DNA of 64,000 bases, taken from contig CM043953.1 of assembly GCA_014529385.2 (NCBI GenBank), positions 75,649,372 through 75,713,371 of the forward strand, in the 5' to 3' direction. This stretch comes from Adiantum capillus-veneris. Taxonomy: Eukaryota; Streptophyta; Polypodiopsida; Polypodiales; Pteridaceae. How positions within the stretch are numbered: position 1 is the stretch's first letter; every line of letters begins with the position of its first letter. This document shows, one piece after another, positions 31,841-42,561 of the stretch. A program made the position numbers and the translations under genes. The notes beneath the pieces were generated by a model. That model made no database searches. It worked only from the letters and a program-made list of their open reading frames with translations, and was not told the origin of the DNA.

Positions 31841-33111
31841 TGAGAGTAATGCTTACAAAACCTCCTATTGTACTCCAGCAAGCTCTTGCACGAAGTTGCC
31901 GTAAGCTGGTGCCAATCTGTCAAGACATCGGCTTCAAATTCATTTGATAGCCAAGCAGATGCAAACATTTGCTTGAAGTAAACCCAAGTGGCGGGTGCCT
32001 GTCCTTGCATTAACAATGTCGTCCACCATGTAAGCGCATTGTCCTTTAAGAAAGTGGCAGCTTTTCTGACCTTCGAGGCCTCTGTAAAATTCCCTCCCGC
32101 ATAAGCTGTATCAAACTGTTGGAGGAAAGTGAGTGCCTTTGTCTTGTCCTCGAAACCACTGAAGGTACTGAACTTTACTGCTGCACCACCCTCTTTGTAA
32201 GCCTTCGGCTTCTCTAGTGCCCCCAAATTGTCATACGGAATGGTCTGCAACATGGGCACTGTACTAGGCATGATCGGCACGTGTTGGCCATTCACATTTT
32301 GCGTCAGAGGTGCGATATCTGGCTGCTGTCCAGAAAAACCAGCCATGCCAAAATGACCCTGTGGCACCCCAAACTGGCCCTGGTTGCCGTGGAAACCTTG
32401 CTGCATGCCGATAGTACCATACATGGGGTTTGGCATGATGCCTTGCATACCCCCGAACACTGTTCCTGGCATGTACGGCTGACTTCCAGACGCATAACCA
32501 GCCATACTTTGGAACACTGATCCACCCCCGAAATACCCAGGATGTACCGTGGGTGGTGGAAAAACTGAGTGCATAGCCTGGTATCCAGCTCCCTGTCCAT
32601 TCAAGACAGCATGCTGGCTCTGAAAGGTGGCGGGCTGAACTGGCATAACCTGTGGAATAGGCGTTCTAGCCACCTGTTCAAGCACGAGAGGAATCTGCTT
32701 TGGAGCCCCCGACTCCGCAACATGCGAGTGTTCCCTTTCCTCGTGCGCCTCATGAAGTACCTGGGCTTGAGCTTCAACAAGCTCCGTACGCGGCGTAGGT
32801 TGCCTATTTTGCTGTTGCACTGGTGGCGCTTGCAAGAATTCCATAAACCTCGGATTCTGCACCAGATGCGAAAAGACATTCACCGCGGCAACTAACTGAG
32901 TCTTAAACGCATCATCCTCAAGTTGCCCTGTCATAAAGCCCTGTACTACTGGAGGGACATTCACGTTGACAGGAGGTACAGACTGACGTGGCCGTGAGCT
33001 CTCGCCAATCTCAAAAACCATAGGAATCTCCTGCCTGTCCTTTGGAGAGGAACCCTCTTCCATAATTCCCTTCCCCTTGTCGGCCATAGTGTAATTCCCG
33101 TGTTCTTGCAC
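31837..33111 (-). CDS. gag: Chromovirus Gag, N-terminal and capsid part (424 aa)
   Basis: It probably starts at [12 protein letters not shown] (33087) or the upstream Met at 33111. The middle is Gly/Pro/Met-rich. Capsid motifs near the C-terminus are [45 protein letters not shown] and [14 protein letters not shown]. It then meets a TGA. The same capsid domain continues in the overlapping -1 frame ([16 protein letters not shown]), so a single missing base or a frameshift site splits it. Related Gags read through without a break, which favours a mutation. Confidence 0.85.
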   Translation of the reverse strand: MQEHGNYTMADKGKGIMEEGSSPKDRQEIPMVFEIGESSRPRQSVPPVNVNVPPVVQGFMTGQLEDDAFKTQLVAAVNVFSHLVQNPRFMEFLQAPPVQQQNRQPTPRTELVEAQAQVLHEAHEEREHSHVAESGAPKQIPLVLEQVARTPIPQVMPVQPATFQSQHAVLNGQGAGYQAMHSVFPPPTVHPGYFGGGSVFQSMAGYASGSQPYMPGTVFGGMQGIMPNPMYGTIGMQQGFHGNQGQFGVPQGHFGMAGFSGQQPDIAPLTQNVNGQHVPIMPSTVPMLQTIPYDNLGALEKPKAYKEGGAAVKFSTFSGFEDKTKALTFLQQFDTAYAGGNFTEASKVRKAATFLKDNALTWWTTLLMQGQAPATWVYFKQMFASAWLSNEFEADVLTDWHQLTATSCKSLLEYNRRFCKHYSQ

Positions 33112-33167
33112 TGTGTGTCTTTACCCTGAACAATCCAGGCTCACTCTTTGAGGAAAAAGTGATTGAT

Positions 33168-33185
33168 ATCCCGGCAATGGAACCA
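33168..33185 (-). promoter_or_regulatory. Primer-binding site, tRNA-Glu-like
   Basis: TGGTTCCATTGCCGGGAT directly abuts the 5' LTR. It is complementary to a tRNA 3' end of the form TCCCGGCAAYGGAACCA, which resembles plant tRNA-Glu as I recall it. The same site occurs in the outer relic at 26165-26182. Confidence 0.6.
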
Positions 33186-34666
33186 TGAAACCGGCCCGTA
33201 GGGCGGTAGGCGTTGGCTTTCACCCGAAATTCTTTACTTTAAACACACACACAGAGCACTTTGCAAAGAGAACCTGCGACGGGAGTTAACACTTGAATAC
33301 ACACACGGCTCGGAAGCTAGAATGCTCCGAGCAGACGCCGACAACCTGAAGGCCCCAAAATTGGCGCCCCTTTCGGTATTTCTTTATTCTTTAGGAGGGT
33401 AAATTACAAGGTAAGGTCCTGGGAATCCTTCACGTGTATCCACCTAGATACCATTTGATTTGGCCAAATTTCGGCAGCATAACAGCCCCAAAACTTGCGC
33501 GAAACCAATTCCCCTGCTGGAACTCGCTTGCACTGTCGTATACCCTCTGATTCCTGTCCAAAAACAGTAAATTCAGCACGCTGTATTTACTGGTTTTTGC
33601 CCTGTTTTCAGCCCCAAACAGTCCCCTAACTGTCCTTTGCCAGTGGGGCACGATTCCCAATGATCCTGGCGTCCGTATGGCTGAAAAACAGTCAAATTAC
33701 AACGCATACACAGCGCTGATTTTGCACCTGTACGGTGAGGTTATGACCCTCACCAGTGCCTGCTTTGGAGCAGCAGTTAGCTACCCCTGTTCCTGCTCAA
33801 GGAGGCTCTTGCCTCAGCACAAAAGCATGAACCCACACAACTGTACATCAGTCAAATGAGTAGCCCTCTTGTGGGGCATCACATAACTGCACGTAGGGGA
33901 GAAAGAGAGCAGTATGTAGCGTGCGGGGCATCACTCCCGTCACCATACTGTACATAGAGGGCAAGGTAAGCATTCCATAGCTTCTGTACCTGTTGCAATC
34001 CGCCTGTGGCTGAAAATGGCGCCCCCTTTGATGATGTGCAGCTCGTTTTTGCCTCCCAGAGTGGCAGAATCGCTCACAAGCTGACACGTCGCCCAGTTTC
34101 CGAGTTTGGGCTTTCCCTGCTAAAAATATCTCAACTGGTGCGTCAGTTGACTTCGCGGCAGAGTTGTAAAGTGTTCCCCTAGTCATACCGAAGGTAATGA
34201 CGCGAACACATTTCGTGGCCCAAAATAGCAGTTCCCTAAATTTTAGGAGATGCTTCCGTTGGGCTCCCACTGGTCTTCTGACCATCTATCCTCATTGGGA
34301 CCGCATCCAAAAATGCAATGTGGCCCAACTGTCGGATACCTTTTGTTGGTAGTCCCACCTTGACTTTACGCCTTAATTGAGTTCACTTCCTAGTATCCAC
34401 CAACTTGCTAAGTGCGACGGGGGGACCTATATGATCTTGCTCTGAGCCTAGACATCCTCTTACCATACGAATTCCAGTGCCGACCACTTCCCGTCTGCGG
34501 GTGAATCTACCGTTCACATTGGCCATACAATGTCCGACCGTTTGCTACTTCAAAAAGAGGGTCTCAAAATAAATAAAATAAACCCCATTGGAAAGAAACC
34601 AACAACCAAGGTTAGCAGTTGCCACATCTCTGTGACATGGTTAATAACTGCCACGTCCTCGTGACA
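33186..34666 (-). repeat. 5' LTR of young chromovirus (1481 bp)
   Basis: Gap-free match to 26283-27763. Differences seen include 33359 (A for T) and 33483 (C for T). It ends TGTCACGAGG at 34666, followed by ATTAACACTTG of the interrupted outer LTR. Confidence 0.95.
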
Positions 34667-34967
34667 ATTAACACTTGAATACACACACGGCTCGGAAGCT
34701 AGAATGCCCCGAGCAGACGCCGACAACCTGTAGGCCCCAAAATTGGCGCCCCTTTTGGTATTTCTTTATTCTTTAGGAGGGTAAATTACAAAGAAGAGTC
34801 CTGGGAATCCTTCACCTGTATCCAACTAGATACCATATGATTTGGCCAAATTTCGGCAACATAACAACCCCAAAACTTGCGCGAAACCAATTCCCTTGCT
34901 AGAACTCACTTCTATTGTGAATACCCTCTGATTCCTGCCCAAAAAGCAGTAAATTCAGCACGCTGTA
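34667..34967 (-). repeat. 5' LTR of outer chromovirus, middle piece
   Basis: Continues from 26280 (ATTAACACTTGAATAC) to CACGCTGTA, where the small LTR element inserted. The sequence resumes at 37714 (TTGTATTTACTGG). Confidence 0.9.
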
Positions 34968-37713
34968 TGTAAAGTGTGAGCTTTGTCCTAAGATGAGAGT
35001 CAAGGAGAGGAGAGTGGATTTATCCCACATACTGTGGAGCAAGGCTGTAGAGCTACTTAAAGCTCATTTCTTGAATCAATAAACAACAACTCATTTTGCA
35101 CTACATGCTTGTCTATGGTGAGCTTGTGCTAAGCTAAGTCAATACTCAAGATTGTGTTTATGAGTCCAAGCTAATCTATCTTGGAACCTAATTCACTTGA
35201 GTGATAACCTTGCTTACACACACTCACACACTTGCACCATGTTTCTCTTTCATCCACCATAGCTAGCACGATCCCAAATCCTAACATTTGGTATCAGGGC
35301 CATGGTGTGCTAGCTAGGATTTTCATTATGCATTAGTGTGTGTTAGTCATTAGCATCTCCATTAGCTCCGATTAGCACTTCTTAATCATCTCTTTTGAGT
35401 TCTTAATCTATCATCACCTCTCTCCTTCCACCTCTAATAATCATCACTTAGTAATCACTAGACTAATTAGTTGTGAGCAAGCTCATGGGTTTGATCCCTA
35501 TGAACCACTACTCTCACTAGTTAATCTTGGTGGTCAATTAAGCGATCTTTAGGTTAAACCTCTTCAATTGTGTATATTAAGTGTCATTTCCCCCTAATTT
35601 GCACTTGCAATTAATTTCTTTAGCTTCACCATTAAGCTTCATCACCCTCGTCGTCTCGAAGCTCTCCTCGCAAGCTCTCCATAGAGTCCCTAAACACTCA
35701 AATCCGAACTCGGGAGCCCCTTCATCTCTATGTCCAAATCTCTTTCTAAAGATAGGTGTGTGTGTGTGTGTAAACCTGCCAAGCCCGGCTTAAGAACCTG
35801 CTTTTCGGAGCTCTCCCACAAGCAAGGCTCGTGGGCTTGTTGGCCCAATTTAGATAGCCTATTATTGGCTTGAGGTTTCGGGATCAATTCCTTGCATATT
35901 GTGGGGGGAGAGTGGGCGGACCCGAAATTTGATTCAACTCCAACTTTTCGGAGAAGGTCGGGTCTGCTAGGGACCGTTTCTACCAAGCATCTTCCTCGTG
36001 CTCGTGGACGCCATTTAGCATCGCAAAACGGCTTTTGAGCTTGGCTGGTCCGTTGGGGAAGAGTCACATGCCCACGGCAACGCGCCTTTTTCTTCTTTTC
36101 GGCTCCCTGTAAAGCGGGCCATCCCGCAGCAATTGCCCGGCTTACTTTGCCTTGTTGGGCCCCCCCTTCCCACGCCCACCGAGGCCTGCCCGAACCTTGG
36201 ATTCCCGCGGCTGCCTCATATGCCAAACCCTCAAAGGCCACTAGCTTCTTAAGCCCCCTTTCCCACTAAGTGGCCCGTTGCCTCCAACCTCCAAAGACCC
36301 CTTTAAGGGCTTGCTCCCACGGAGTAGAAATCCCAAAAGAAGCCCAAAGGCTTCCAAGCTTTTTAAGCCCTTGCTCCCACAAGCATAATCAAGAAGGTGT
36401 CTCCATAACCTCCAACTCCCTCAAGGGGGCAGTCCAACAAAGCTGCAGCAAGGTTTTCAAGGCCTTCCAAAAGGCATTCAAAGGCGGATCTCATCGCACT
36501 TCAAAAGGCATTTCCAACCAATTTAAGGGAGGGTGAGACTTCAAAATTTTATCGAGCATCCAAAGGGGCCATTCTCACCGACCGCGGCATTACCAAGCAT
36601 CCAAAGGAGCATTACTTCATTGTGAAGAGGGGCTTCACCGATAGTGAAGAGGAGCTTCACATTTGAAGGGAAAAAATCGAAAGTACAAATTAAAATCTTG
36701 CAGCCAAGCACAACAAATTTCTTGCAATGTATGTAATTGTATTTGTCTACATGGATGACATTATGTGCTTTTGTGATGGGATAGACATTGGCATTGGAGA
36801 GTCTCCAAATTGAAGATTTTGTGACAAAGTGTATGAGAAACACCGCATGCTTGGGCTCTCGGAGTCTAACCAAGATGGAAGAGAGCATTAATTTTTGCAT
36901 AAACCTTTTCATAGGATATTTTAGCATATTGTTGCATGTCATTATGACGCATGGAATAAAGCCCGATTGTACCACAAAAAGTGGGACAGAAGTACTCGTT
37001 CGAGGGGAGGATACGAAGTCAGACCATGAAGCAGTTAGAAGCAACAACAGAAGCAACGAAGGCAAGAGACCTGACAGAGGATCAGCTCACATAGTAGAAG
37101 ACAAAAAGGACGAAGACGAAGGTAGTGTTTGGGAAGACCCATTTTGAAGATGCGGACTCTCTACTTGTAGGGGAGGACTTTTTCCTGTGTGGATACCAGC
37201 TTATCATTCTGTGTGGACATCACCATCCTTTGTGGATCTTTCTTGTGTGGATTTTACCATCCTGTGTGGATATCACTATCCTTTGTGGACTTTATTTTCC
37301 TGTGTGGATATCACCATCCTGTGTGGATTTTGTTAGCCTGTGTGGATCATGCATCTTCAGTATCTTGTCTTAGTCCAAACCTCAAGGGGAGGATTGTAAA
37401 GTGTGAGCTTTGTCCTAAGGTGAGAGTCAAGGAGAGGAGACTGGATTTATCCCACATACTGTGGAGCAAGGCTATAGAGCTACTTAAAGCTCATTTCTTG
37501 AATCAATAAACAACAACTCATGTTGCACCACATGCTTGTCTATGGTGAGCTTGTGCGAATCTAAGTCAATACTCAAGATTGTGTTTATGAGTCCAAGCTA
37601 ATCTATCTTGGAACCTAATTCACTTGAGTGATAACCTTGCTTACACACACTCACACACTTGCACCATGTTTCTCTTTCATCCACCATAGCTAGCACGATC
37701 CCAAATCCTAACA
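34968..37713 (+). mobile_element. Non-autonomous LTR element (2.7 kb), short LTRs, no intact ORF
   Basis: Direct repeats of 319 bp, 34968-35286 and 37395-37713, have TG...CA ends (TGTAAAGTGTG to AATCCTAACA) and about seven differences. A primer site TGGTATCAGGGCC follows at 35289 (initiator-Met type) and a polypurine tract CAAGGGGAGGA precedes the 3' LTR. The flanks are CTGTA and TTGTA. The inside (35302-37380) has no RT or gag. A weak YVIVFVYMDD-like stretch near 36730-36765 might be a Ty1/copia RT scrap. The size and structure suit a large TRIM or small LARD. Strand is taken from the primer site. Confidence 0.85.
37189..37355. repeat. Short tandem minisatellite (TGTGTGGAT units)
   Basis: About seven imperfect units of a 22-30-bp repeat built around CATCCTGTGTGGATATCAC, just upstream of the polypurine tract of the small LTR element. 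Confidence 0.8.
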
Positions 37714-39025
37714 TTGTATTTACTGGTTTTTGCCCTGTTTTCAGTCCCAAACAGTCCCCAAGCTGTCCTGTGCCAGTGGGGCACGATTCCCAAGGGTTCT
37801 AGCGTCCATATGGCTGAAAAATATTCAATTTTCTGCGCATACACAGTGCTGAATTTTCACCTGTACGGTGAGGTTATGACCCTCACCGATGCTTGCTTTA
37901 GAGTAGCAGCTAGCTACCCCTGTTCCTGCGCAAGGAGGCTCTTGCCTCAGCACAAAAGCATGAATCCACATAACTGTACATTGTTCAAATGAAAAGCCCA
38001 CTAGTAGGGCATAACATACTGCTCATAGGGGAGAGAGAGAGCAGTGCGTAGCGTGCAGGGCATCACTCTTGGCATCGTACTGTACATAAGAGGGAAAGAA
38101 AGCACTCCATAGCTCTTAACCTGTGACCAGTTTCTCAATGAAGTATCCCCCCCAGCATAAATCGAGTGCCCCCTCTTCTGCCCTTGACCTGTAATGCATC
38201 TGTGAACAAATAGATGCAAAAGGGGAAGATTTCCATGGCTGCCAAAACCTGCGTATCGTTGAAAACGCAACAAAACAGCCTTGTAAACACGCATCTGATG
38301 CCTTTCAATGCTGAAAATGAGCTCCTTGGTCCCAGATAAAGTCATGGGAAGCTAAAACATGGAGAGAAATGGCTGAAAATCACAGTTATCAGCCTCCAAA
38401 ACTGCTCCAAAAAGTCAATTACGAGTTCTGTTTTCCCAAACTCGGTAAATTGACCAAAAAGTGCCAGTTGGCACTCATACATGCAATTTTCCCGCGTTGG
38501 GCTTCCTGCTTAAAAATCTCTCAACTGGTGCATCAGTTGACCTTGTAGCAGAGTAATAAAATGTTTCCCTTGTCATTCCGAAGGTAATGATACGAACACA
38601 TTTTATGGCCCAAAATAGCAGTTCCCTAATTTTTAGGAGATGCTTTCGTTGGGCTCCCATTGGTCATCTGACCATCTATCCTCATTGGGACCGTATCCAA
38701 AAGTGCAATGTGGCCCAACTGTCGGATACTTTCTGTTGGTGATCCCACCTTGACTTTATGCCTTTATTGAGTTCACTTCCTAGTATCCACCAACTTGCTA
38801 AGTGCGACGGGGGGACCTACATGATCTTGAACTGAGCCTAGACATCCTTTTACTTTACGAGTTCCAGTGCCGACCAACTTTCCGTCTGTGGGTGAAACTA
38901 CCGTTCACATTGGCCATACAATGTCCGACCATTTGCAACTTCAAAAAGAGGGTCTCAAAAATTAAACAAAATACATTGGAAAGAAACCAACAACGAAGGT
39001 TAGCAGTTGCTACGTCCTCGTGACA
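37714..39025 (-). repeat. 5' LTR of outer chromovirus, outer piece
   Basis: Resumes at TTGTATTTACTGG and runs to CCTCGTGACA at 39025. It matches 24000-25309 of the 3' LTR, including the segment at about 38100-38460 that is absent from the young LTR. TTTCC follows (target duplication). Confidence 0.92.
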
Positions 39026-39880
39026 TTTCCCCCTTGCTCCCACTTTTTCTTTTGCCCAGTCTCCAAGCTCTTGAGTGCATCGGCTCATGAACTCCTATCA
39101 AAGCCATGAGTTCTTTTACCTCTTCGTCTACATTACCTTTGTCTTTTAGGCCGCAAATTCTCACATGTAGAGAGCGTACACTCTTCTTTGCTCCTCTTCT
39201 AGTGTCAAGTTGATAATAGTGGGTGTGTGTGTTGTTTCCCTACTTTTCTCTTTCTTGGCAACCTCAATCCATTTCTCAACCTCATCTGATTTCTGTTGAG
39301 TCTTTGTGATAACGTCCACCCAAGAGGTCATCATTTCTTTATGCTGCTCTTCCCCCTCTTTGATGGCTCGCACTTGCTCTTTGATTGTGTCGAGTTCTTC
39401 TATTACTGAGGGTTGCAATTCTCCCTCTTCAAGCGTGTTTCGTGATCGTGCCTCCGCGAGCTCCTTTCTGAGTGACGCAATCTCTTCGTCTTGGGCCGTC
39501 ACACGATCTCCCATTGCAATGATCTTGCTTTCTTGGGCCAAAACGCGAACTTAGAGTAGTTTTATTGTACCTAATAGGTGGCGGTTGATCTTGTTAATGG
39601 TCTCGACCGTTTCTTCTTTGCACTTTTGGACTGCATCTTGTAAGGGGTCGGGCTTGTCATTCTACTTCCTCATGGTTGGTCGTTGCTAAACAAACAAGAC
39701 GAAATTTGCAGCGGAAAGGAGACCTATACGGACCCGGGCTTTCACATTATGTATACATGTTCCCACATTAAGCGTACATGGTGTATTCAATTTCTGCAAT
39801 TTTCTAAAATCCTGCAATTTCTGAATTTTGTTGTTTCTGAAATTTGTTATTTTTTGAAAATCTGCAGTATTTGAAAGTCT
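39026..39880 (-). pseudogene. LINE1 ORF1, N-terminal part (coiled coil)
   Basis: On the - strand a Met at about 39672 begins MRK, stop, then NDKPDPLQDAVQKCKEET. A second stop precedes LAQESKIIAMGDRVTAQDEE. Heptad-like, Glu/Lys-rich helix follows (IEELDTIKEQVRAIKEGEEQ), a likely trimerising coiled coil. After a frameshift near 39165 come SLHVRICGLKDKGNVDEEVK and RAWRLGKRKSGSKG, then the LTR insertion. The domain resumes at 23612 (TSKERALILRF). Two stops and one frameshift make it dead. 39680-39880 is probably the 5' untranslated region. Confidence 0.7.
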
Positions 39881-40058
39881 GCTTCTGTGCAGAAAATCTG
39901 ACTGCTTGCTGTATTTAAAAATCTAGAAGAAGGTTGAGCGAGTCTCCACGTTTCTGAACGGGCAAGAATGTGGGAGGGGGCGATGGTGTTGGATGCTTCG
40001 AGTGACTTCACTTGACTGGCTTTGAAGAGGAGAGCTGCTGCTTCTGCTGAGCTGAGCT

Positions 40059-40061
<3 letters not shown>

Positions 40062-40137
<76 letters not shown>
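40062..40137. repeat. (GA)n microsatellite forming the (TC)n tail of LINE2
   Basis: About 38 GA units joined directly to TAATGTTATATTAAACGTCT, the conserved LINE 3' end shared with LINE1 (19972-20000). Confidence 0.93.
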
Positions 40138-40140
<3 letters not shown>

Positions 40141-40427
40141 TGTTATATTAAACGTCTTCAAAAGGCCAAATGACCTATGACACCAAACTAATACAATCTT
40201 TGTGGATCTAATCGAATGTCTGGTTACAAAAATAAAATAAAATAAAATGAAGTAGAGTGAAAGACTAAACTTAAAGACTAAGATCGTCAAACTGAAATCA
40301 TCATCATCATCCATGCTCGAGGATGCCCGGCATTGGGTGTTGTCCGAGAAAGTATTGCATTGGTCGTTGAAGAGCTTTGTCAATGTCCGCCTCTGTAAGT
40401 AGTCGTACTGTTGTCTCCCCTGTCGTG

Positions 40428-41841
40428 CTAGAATAGTCCCGATTCTCTGATGGAGCCTCCGTCGATGTCGTGGTCGCCCCCGTAGAGTGGGCGTCTAACT
40501 CTCCCGAGCTCAATGGCTCTGTCTACTAATATACCTCTCGTAGAAGTGGGCTCTGAAGTCTGCTGTGAAGCATGCTCATCTGGCTGCTGAGTCCTTGCTC
40601 TAAAGAAGTCAGTGATATCTCTCTGTGAATGTCTCCCATTGCTTGGTCTTCTCAAAGGGACTCTCCCTGTGTCTGTGCAGCTCTAGCAAAAACAATGAGG
40701 CATCTCTGATCTTGATATCTCTTGACTCTAGCCAACGGTCCAAAGTCCTCTTTGAATAGCCAGTGGCGGCCTCGTATCTCATAGTATACCGAACAATGAC
40801 GAATGTGATTTAACTCTGTCTTTGGCTCTATATGACACAACTGGCATATCTTGGCTTCTGCTGGTACTCTCCTAAATCTGCCAGTCTCAGTCTCAATCTC
40901 TAGCTGATGGGATGATGTGCGCATCTGACCAATAGCACATCGTATCCTATAGGATAAATGAGTGTCCATATAGGCCGGTCTAATCACATATCCATCTTCT
41001 GTTAGTTGGAGGAGATGCTCTCTATAGAAAGCCATCTTCGTGTCTAGCTCTTGTACCGGCTGTATCCATGTGCTTATGGTATCTAGTTGAATCTGACGTA
41101 TAAGTCTAGTGATCTCTGTCCGTGTGAGAGAAAGGGAAGGTGCATCCAAGGAGTACTGGAATGGAGGTAGTCTATCCATGCTGAAGCCATGTGACTAAAA
41201 CCATGATGTCATCTGCCCATACCAACATGCTGTGTCCCCTTGTAGCACTAGCTGTCGAGATCACTCAAGGGCTAGCCGGGCATATTTGTATGCATGAAGA
41301 AAACTGATCTAGTAAGGGCCTCAACTACGAGGGGGGGGGGCAGCTAGCTCAGCTCGAACAATCTCATGTGGCGAGATCATAGAGACTAGAGGCCTCTCCA
41401 TACATCTCCATCCATCAGTGCTACAAGATCTGCCCTGGTGGTCCACTGAGGGCCCCCAAATCTGAACCCCATAGAGCATAGCTGAAGCCTGAAGCCACTT
41501 GAATGTCAAAAAGCCACAGCTTTGTTCAAGGTTCTTGAAACTGAAGCTACTGCTCTTCTCAATGAAAACGTCGGTCCATTGAAGACTACCCCAAAATAGG
41601 TGTATGCATATGTATACTCCACCGTCTCTTGGCCATATGTAAAAGTGGGTGCTGACCTCCTGACCCATTGTGGTGTGGTGTTAAACACCATGACCTTGGT
41701 TTTCTCAAGGTTAACAGACAATCCACTATGGTGGGCAAATGTGGACAAAGCATCTAAATTACGTTGCATCCCCTCCGAGGAGTCGGAAATCAACACAATA
41801 TCATCAGCATATAACAATAGTGGGATCCATGTCCCTGCCAA
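40428..41841 (-). pseudogene. LINE2 ORF2: RT motif C to C-terminus with PIP box
   Basis: Several frames in order. 41841-41506 has IPLLLYADDIVLISDSSEGM (motif C, YADD intact) and GLSVNLEKTKVMVFNT. 41668-41321 is the thumb. 41179-40652 is the post-RT region with a CCHC-like CQLCHIEPKTELNHIRHC. 40655-40428 has SQRDITDFFRAR, with QRDITDFF at 40602-40625: the PCNA-interacting consensus with its TD pair. LINE1 keeps QRHITDFF at the same place. Multiple frameshifts make it non-functional. Confidence 0.82.
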
Positions 41842-41989
41842 CTATGCTCCTCTATCACCATCCCTCTCAATGTATTCAGGAGCCTCATCCACATACATGC
41901 CAAATAGTGTAGGAGATGGCGGGCAACCCTGTTTCACCCCAATGGTGGATTGAACCAAATCAAAAATTCCCTCTGGAGTGCGTACATGC

Positions 41990-42548
41990 TGTCACAAATT
42001 GCTGACATGTCGACCCATTGAAGAACGGAGCAACTGTACGGATCTTCGCAATCTGCATTGATCTGATGATGTGGCAACTGTACTGAAAACCAGAATTTTG
42101 CGTTGACATGATGATGTGGCAGACTGTACGGATTTTCGCGTTTTGCGATGACTGTTGACGTGGCAATTGTACGGATCTTCGTGATTTACGTTGGCAGCTT
42201 TTGGGCATCGCTTTTGGACCAGATGCTTTTGGGTTTGAAGGCTTTTTATGTAAAACTGCTTTTGGGGCCTAGGGCCTTTAAATATGAGGCCATGGCCTCA
42301 TTCTTTGGCATGCTTCCTAGAGAGGGTGCAGAGTTTGGAGTATTGGCTTGTACTGAGTTGATGCAATATAAAGAAATATCGAAAGGGGCGCTAAGGTTTG
42401 GGGCCAATATTCTCTAGGGTGGAATTCCCCCACTCCGTGTCGCGTGTCATCTCTCTCTCTCTCTCTCTCTAAGTTCAGTTGTTATTGAAGTGCTAAAAGT
42501 CTGTTCATTCTACTCTTTTCTATTGGCTCGTGGTGCTTTCTTGTGATA
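41990..42548 (+). repeat. 5' LTR of the 2.6-kb element
   Basis: Contains TATA-like CCTTTAAATATGAGG near 42286-42300, the AAAGAAATATCGAAAGGGGC cassette near 42370, and a (CT)n run at 42449-42470. Four imperfect repeats of the type GATGATGTGGCAACTGTAC lie in the first 190 bp. Confidence 0.92.
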
Positions 42549-42561
42549 CTGGTATCAAAGC

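Larger units (their letters stand above)
26283..34666 (-). mobile_element. Young chromovirus (Ty3/gypsy), 8.4 kb, inserted in the outer LTR
   Basis: Two LTRs of exactly 1,481 bp (26283-27763 and 33186-34666) align without gaps, and I noticed only about five differences. Gag, protease, RT, RNase H, integrase and chromodomain lie between them on the - strand. ATTA flanks both ends (26279-26282 and 34667-34670). The primer-binding site resembles the tRNA-Glu 3' end. Despite the youth implied by the LTRs, the coding region has a gag/pol frameshift, a deletion in RT and a stop before integrase. Confidence 0.93.
23613..39025 (-). mobile_element. Outer chromovirus relic, inserted in LINE1, target duplication TTTCC
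   Basis: Left LTR 23613-25309, short internal remnant 25310-26182, right LTR 26183-39025. The right LTR is split into three pieces by younger insertions (26283-34666 and 34968-37713). The LTR ends are TGTCACGAGG (39025) and GGCCGGTTTCA (23613). The flanks are TTTCC at both 23608-23612 and 39026-39030, a perfect 5-bp target duplication. Summed right-LTR pieces (98, 301 and 1312 bp) agree with the left LTR length of 1697 bp. Confidence 0.9.

Noticed and set aside
35690-36241. A 183-codon - strand gene inside the small LTR element
   Set aside because: Low-complexity composition, no recognised motif, no second copy; it lies in the non-coding interior of a non-autonomous element.
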